Below the pieces are notes generated by a model. The model did no database searches and was not told where the DNA came from. It saw only the letters and a list, made by a program, of their open reading frames with translations. Position numbers and translations under genes: made by a program. From Alphaproteobacteria bacterium (GTDB lineage Bacteria; Pseudomonadota; Alphaproteobacteria; Caulobacterales; Caulobacteraceae), in NCBI GenBank assembly GCA_018895795.1, contig JAHINZ010000215.1, forward strand, positions 1 through 8,777: a DNA stretch of 8,777 bases. The letters run 5' to 3'. Of the stretch, positions 5,428 to 8,777 are shown in pieces (within the stretch, counting starts at the first letter, position 1; each line of letters begins with the position of its first letter).

Positions 5428-6363
5428 ATGTCCCGCATGGGCGTTTCATTCGCGGTCCTGACGTTGGCCCTGACGGCCCTGGCCGGTCAGGCCCAAGCCG
5501 CGCCCGAGGACAAGGATGTCGCCCGCCTGGTGTCGTTCGGCGGCATGTGCGTCAGCTGCGAGCTCTCGGGCCGCAAGCTGACCGGCGCCAAGTTCACCGG
5601 CGCCAATTTCGCCAAGGCCGTCCTGATCGGCTCCGACCTGCGCGGCGCGGCGTTCTACGGTTCGAATTTCCAGAGCGCCGACCTGACCCGCGCCGACCTG
5701 CGCGGCGCCGAAATGCGCGGCGCCAACTTCGCCAACGCCAATTTCACCGACGCGCGTCTGTCCGGCATCGAAAGCAGCGGCGCCAATTTCCAGAACGCCA
5801 CGCTGCTTCGCGTCGACCTGTCATCGTCCGAACTGAACGGCGCCAACCTGGTCAGCGCCAACCTCACCAAGGCCAATCTGAGCAATGCCGAGATGAACGG
5901 CTCCAACCTGATGTCCGTCAACGCCCGTGACGCCGACTTCCGCAACGCCGAGCTCAACGCCGCCAATCTGATCAACGGCCGCTTCGACGGCGCCGACTTC
6001 CGCAACGCCGAATTCACCGGCGCCCAGTTCCGCGGCGCGACCTTCAACGGCGCCGACCTGCGCGGCGCCGACCTGTCCAACGCCATGCTCGGCGGCGCCG
6101 ACCTGTCCGGCGCCAAGGGCCTGGACCAGGACCAGTTGGACGAGGCCTGCGGCGACGGCGGCACCCGCCTGCCGCGCGGCCTGACTCTGAGGTCCTGCCA
6201 CGGCGACCGCCGGACCATCAAGATCGACCTCGACTTCGCCCGCGCTCAGGCCGAGGCCGCCCGCGCCGCCGCCGGCGCCGAGAAGGCCGCCGCCGCGGCG
6301 TCGGCCTGGGCCGCCCCCCGGCCGCCCAAGGCGCCCGCCCCGCCCAAGCCTCCGAAATACTAG
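5428..6363 (+). CDS. Exported pentapeptide-repeat protein, long paralog with Ala/Pro-rich tail
   Basis: 311 residues. The signal peptide is MSRMGVSFAVLTLALTALAG followed by QAQA, with predicted cleavage after residue 24. Next come CVSC (Cys41, Cys44) and 36 uninterrupted pentapeptide repeats, residues 51-230 (LTGAK, FTGAN, LRGAE, LNGAN, FRNAE, LRGAD and others). At four repeats per turn this is nine full coils of right-handed beta-helix, perhaps 37 repeats if LSGRK at 46-50 is counted. The cap GLDQDQLDEACGDGGTRLPR and Cys257 give the same C-x15-C pair (Cys241, Cys257) as the short paralog. Residues 258-311 are a basic then Ala-rich, helix-prone stretch (AQAEAARAAAGAEKAAAAAS) ending in a Pro/Lys tail (PPKAPAPPKPPKY) that may bind cell wall or a partner. 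It is probably periplasmic or surface-associated. The gene arose by duplication with the upstream gene and ends at a strong terminator. Exact function unknown. Confidence 0.88.
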   Translation: MSRMGVSFAVLTLALTALAGQAQAAPEDKDVARLVSFGGMCVSCELSGRKLTGAKFTGANFAKAVLIGSDLRGAAFYGSNFQSADLTRADLRGAEMRGANFANANFTDARLSGIESSGANFQNATLLRVDLSSSELNGANLVSANLTKANLSNAEMNGSNLMSVNARDADFRNAELNAANLINGRFDGADFRNAEFTGAQFRGATFNGADLRGADLSNAMLGGADLSGAKGLDQDQLDEACGDGGTRLPRGLTLRSCHGDRRTIKIDLDFARAQAEAARAAAGAEKAAAAASAWAAPRPPKAPAPPKPPKY

Positions 6364-6376
6364 GCCCCCGAAATTC

Positions 6377-6409
6377 AAAAGGCCCCGGTCGCGAAACCGG
6401 GGCCTTTTT
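6377..6409. terminator. Bidirectional intrinsic terminator between the pentapeptide gene and aspS
   Basis: GGCCCCGGT (6381-6389) pairs with ACCGGGGCC (6396-6404) around a CGCGAA loop. The stem is flanked by AAAA (6377-6380) and TTTTT (6405-6409), so it has a T-run after the stem on both strands. It lies 13 bp after the plus-strand stop (6363) and 2 bp past the aspS stop, serving both convergent genes. This is the clearest terminator in the window. Confidence 0.92.
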
Positions 6410-6411
6410 CG

Positions 6412-8268
6412 TTAGATCTTGATGGGCGGAGCCGCCCGGATGTGCAGCTCTTTATACTGACGGTCCTGGGCCTCGGCCGGGGCGTTCATCAGCAGGTCCT
6501 GGCCCTGCTGGTTCAGCGGGAAGGCGATGACCTCGCGGATGGCGACCTGCTCGGCCAGCAGCATGACGATGCGGTCGATGCCGGGGGCCAGACCGCCGTG
6601 CGGCGGGGCCCCGAAGCGGAAGGCGTTGAGCATGCCGCCGAACTGTTCCTCGACCACCTCGGCGCCATAGCCGGCGGTCTCGAAGGCCTTGAGCATGATC
6701 TCAGGCTTGTGATTGCGGATCGCGCCCGAGCACAGCTCGTAGCCGTTGCAGACGATGTCGTACTGATAGGCGCGGATGGTCAGCGGGTCCTGGGTCTCCA
6801 GGGCTTCCAGACCGCCCTGCGGCATCGAGAACGGGTTGTGCGAGAAGTCGACGCGCTTTTCGTCCTCGTTCCACTCGAACATCGGGAAGTCGACGATCCA
6901 GCAGAACTTGAACTGGTTCTCGTCCACCAGCTTCAGCTCGGTCCCGACCCGGGTGCGGGCCAGACCGGCGAACTTGGCGAACACGGCCGGGTCGCCGGCC
7001 ACGAAGAAGGCGGCGTCGCCGGTCTTCAGGCCCAGCTGGGCGGCGATGGCGGCCGAGCGGTCCTCGCCGATATTCTTGGCGATCGGGCCGGCGGCGCCCT
7101 CTTCATTGCCGTGCTCGTCGGCGGCGCGCCAGAAGATGTAGCCTAGGCCCGGCTGGCCCTCGCCCTGCGCCCACGCGTTCATGCGGTCGCAGAAAGCGCG
7201 GTTGCCGCCGGTCGGGGCTGGGATCGCCCAGATGGCGTTCTTGGGATCGGCGCCGAGGATCTTGGCGAACAGGCCAAAGCCGCCGCCGCGGAAGTGCTCG
7301 GAGACGTCCTGCATCTTGATCGGATTGCGGGTGTCGGGCTTGTCGCTGCCGTACCACTTCATCGACTGGGCGTAGGTCAGGCGTTCGAAGCCGGTGTGCT
7401 CCAGCGTCGCGCCGAAATCATTGGTGAAGGTATGGGCGCCCGAGATCGGCGACACCGGCTTGCCGCCCGAGAATTCCGCGAACACGCCGTGCATCACCGG
7501 CTCGATGGCCGCGAACACGTCTTCCTGCGTCACGAAGCTCATCTCGATATCGAGCTGGTAGAATTCCAGGCTGCGGTCGGCGCGCAGGTCTTCGTCGCGG
7601 AAGCACGGGGCGATCTGGAAGTAGCGGTCAAAGCCCGACACCATCAGCAGCTGCTTGAACTGCTGCGGGGCCTGGGGCAGCGCGTAGAACTTGCCCGGAT
7701 GCAGGCGCGAGGGCACCAGGAAGTCGCGCGCGCCTTCCGGCGACGAGGCGGTCAGGATCGGGGTCTGGTATTCCAGGAAGCCCTGCTCGACCATGCGGTG
7801 ACGGATCGAGTGGATCACCTTTGAGCGCAGCACGATGTTCTTGTGCAGGGTCTCGCGACGCAGATCGAGATAACGGTGCTTGAGGCGGATTTCCTCGGGA
7901 TAGTCGGGCTCGCCGAACACCGGCAGCGGCAGTTCGGCGGCTTCCGACAGCACTTCCACTGCCGTGACGCGGATCTCGATCGCGCCGGTCGGCAGGTTGG
8001 GGTTCACCGCCTCGGCGTCGCGGGCCACGACCTCGCCGTCCACCTTGATCACGCTCTCGGCGCGCAGCCGCTCGACGATGTCGAAGCCGGGGGTTTCGGG
8101 GTGCAGGACCAGCTGGGTCAGGCCGTAATGGTCGCGCAGGTCGATGAACACCAGGCCACCGTGGTCGCGCTTGCGGTGGATCCAGCCCGAGACCCGGACG
8201 CTGGCGCCGGTGTCGGAGGCGCGCAGGGCGCCGCAGGTATGGGTGCGGTAGGCGTGCATGGTCGTCAT
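6412..8268 (-). CDS. aspS: Aspartyl-tRNA synthetase, probably non-discriminating Asp/Asn type
   Basis: 618 residues, class II synthetase that charges tRNA with aspartate in the cytosol. The N-terminal OB-fold anticodon domain (about 5-110) contains GWIHRKRDHGGLVFIDLRD (28-46). Motif 1 follows the RYLDLRR segment (132-138) with VIHSIRHRMVEQGFLEYQTP (151-170). Next come TSSPEGA-like ASSPEGARDFLVPSR, then motif 2, FRDEDLRADRSLEFYQLD (223-240). The bacterial GAD-type insertion occupies roughly 290-430. Motif 3 is GGLAPGIDRIVMLLA (558-572). His36 in RKRDHGG is the residue reported as important for tRNA non-discrimination in bacterial AspRS (His31 in Pseudomonas aeruginosa); discriminating E. coli AspRS has Leu there. 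This implies the enzyme also makes Asp-tRNA(Asn) for GatCAB. I chose ATG 8268 (partial GAAG 6 nt upstream); MHAYRT at 8259 is the alternative. The frame is open to 8430, but that extension translates the promoter and repeat and is unlikely to be coding. Confidence 0.96.
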   Translation of the reverse strand: MTTMHAYRTHTCGALRASDTGASVRVSGWIHRKRDHGGLVFIDLRDHYGLTQLVLHPETPGFDIVERLRAESVIKVDGEVVARDAEAVNPNLPTGAIEIRVTAVEVLSEAAELPLPVFGEPDYPEEIRLKHRYLDLRRETLHKNIVLRSKVIHSIRHRMVEQGFLEYQTPILTASSPEGARDFLVPSRLHPGKFYALPQAPQQFKQLLMVSGFDRYFQIAPCFRDEDLRADRSLEFYQLDIEMSFVTQEDVFAAIEPVMHGVFAEFSGGKPVSPISGAHTFTNDFGATLEHTGFERLTYAQSMKWYGSDKPDTRNPIKMQDVSEHFRGGGFGLFAKILGADPKNAIWAIPAPTGGNRAFCDRMNAWAQGEGQPGLGYIFWRAADEHGNEEGAAGPIAKNIGEDRSAAIAAQLGLKTGDAAFFVAGDPAVFAKFAGLARTRVGTELKLVDENQFKFCWIVDFPMFEWNEDEKRVDFSHNPFSMPQGGLEALETQDPLTIRAYQYDIVCNGYELCSGAIRNHKPEIMLKAFETAGYGAEVVEEQFGGMLNAFRFGAPPHGGLAPGIDRIVMLLAEQVAIREVIAFPLNQQGQDLLMNAPAEAQDRQYKELHIRAAPPIKI

Positions 8269-8314
8269 GAAAGGCTTCGGAAGTCCGGAAAACGCATGGA
8301 TTTGCAAGGCGCGG

Positions 8315-8343
8315 AAAGGCGCATGAGGGGGCGGATATGTCAA
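8315..8343 (-). promoter_or_regulatory. Candidate aspS promoter
   Basis: On the minus strand a perfect -35 TTGACA (8343-8338) is followed after 17 nt by GCCTTT (8320-8315), a poor -10. The start site would be near 8308, about 40 nt before ATG 8268. Call rests mainly on the -35 and its position just upstream of the chosen start. Confidence 0.35.
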
Positions 8344-8364
8344 GGATTCTGCGGGTCTGAACTT

Positions 8365-8478
8365 GCCCCCTACGGGCCGCTTCGCGACCGTCTTCCCCCG
8401 GAGGGGGAAGATGAAGGGCGCGGATCTCATCTTCCCCCTCCGGGGGAGGACGACCTGCGCAGCAGGTCAGGAGGGGGC
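8365..8478. repeat. Nested palindromic intergenic element (114 bp)
   Basis: The outer ends are inverted: GCCCCCT (8365-8371) and AGGGGGC (8472-8478). Inside, 8391-8412 and 8429-8450 are inverted copies of each other, matching at 21 of 22 bases with a 16-nt spacer. Each arm is itself a G5/C5 palindrome (TCTTCCCCC-GGA-GGGGGAAGA in the first). Each side also carries a small hairpin: an imperfect one at 8372-8391 (ACGG...CGC-TTC-GCG...CCGT) and a perfect one at 8452-8468 (GACCTGC-GCA-GCAGGTC). The symmetrical layout resembles dispersed REP/MITE-like intergenic elements of GC-rich alphaproteobacteria, but copy number cannot be seen from one window. It lies upstream of aspS, just beyond its candidate promoter. 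Confidence 0.6.
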
Positions 8479-8777
8479 CCGCGGCGTTGGCCGGGGAAGC
8501 GCGCCCCTTAACCCTGTGCTGCGACCAAATGGCCGCACCCGGTGGGAATTTCCCTGCCGCCCTTGCAATCTCGACCGATTTAGCCTCCTTAAGCGGCCCA
8601 TCGGACCTCTTTTCGCCTTGGCCTCATCGGCACGGCGGCCAAACAGGTCTAGATTTCATGAGATAAGACCAAGAACACGGTCCATTTGGGGGTCGTATTT
8701 GGTCGTGGCGCGGGCCGCACGTGTGTGTGTGCCGTCCGCTTGAACCGAATTGGACCTATATGCCCTTCCCCGCCTCC
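8479..8777. other. Gene-free stretch at the window end
   Basis: No reading frame here has protein-family character. The plus-strand frame running through 8363-8743 starts within the palindromic element and gives a low-complexity Arg/Pro-rich product. The base composition is visibly more AT-rich than the genes (for example 8640-8700), as expected of a regulatory region. It includes a short GT run (about 8721-8730), a tandem-like ATTTGG...GTCGT at 8684-8705, and TTGGAC at 8750-8755 that could be a -35. An ATG at 8760 stays open to the window edge (six codons), too little to call. Confidence 0.4.

Noticed and set aside
5578..6117. CRISPR array or microsatellite explanation for the 15-bp repeats
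   Set aside because: The units are degenerate, in phase with codons, and encode A(D/N)LXX pentapeptides. There are no spacers.
6442..7146. Plus-strand frames opposite aspS (also 7294-7824 and 7843-8511)
   Set aside because: AspRS is complete with motifs 1-3 on the minus strand. These are shadows rich in Val/Gly/Asp/Gln without family features.
8363..8743. 126-codon plus-strand frame upstream of aspS
   Set aside because: It starts inside the palindromic element, gives an Arg/Pro-rich product without domains, and has no ribosome binding site.

Overview
The window is a stretch of high-GC chromosome whose gene content points to an alphaproteobacterium of the Caulobacterales, most likely Caulobacter or a close relative. 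The reasons are the biotin carboxylase / Aat / DUF2155 / NDUFA12 gene cluster, a class II (B12-dependent) ribonucleotide reductase relative of the alphaproteobacterial type, a non-discriminating-type AspRS, and an intergenic G5/C5 palindromic element. This placement is inferred from protein character and gene order, not from a database search.

Layout. (1) 1-869, plus strand: the last 67 codons of biotin carboxylase (accC), then aat, the N-end rule leucyl/phenylalanyl-tRNA-protein transferase. (2) 806-1818, minus strand: a two-gene unit, NDUFA12-type complex I accessory subunit followed by a secreted DUF2155 protein. It converges on aat, and the two 3' ends overlap by 64 bp. (3) 1819-2036: a divergent promoter region with good candidate promoters on both strands. 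(4) 2037-4751, plus strand: a 904-residue protein that follows class II ribonucleotide reductase NrdJ nearly end to end but has lost large internal blocks and every recognisable catalytic motif, while keeping a well-conserved C-terminal TSCPD-type domain. It looks like a pseudoenzyme and is the most unusual item here. (5) 4819-6363, plus strand: two tandem exported pentapeptide-repeat proteins, a short and a long paralog, with identical cysteine spacing. (6) 6377-6409: a strong terminator that can serve both strands, between the long pentapeptide gene and aspS. (7) 6412-8268, minus strand: aspS, aspartyl-tRNA synthetase with the His signature of the non-discriminating type. (8) 8269-8777: no convincing gene. 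It holds a candidate aspS promoter and a 114-bp nested palindromic element.

How the genes relate. Biotin carboxylase (fatty acid synthesis), Aat (protein turnover), NDUFA12 (respiratory complex I) and AspRS (translation) are housekeeping genes with no single shared pathway. The NrdJ-like protein stands alone behind its own promoter. The pentapeptide pair are probably envelope proteins that arose by duplication. Nothing indicates a defence island, prophage or recent transfer, and codon and base usage look uniform by eye.
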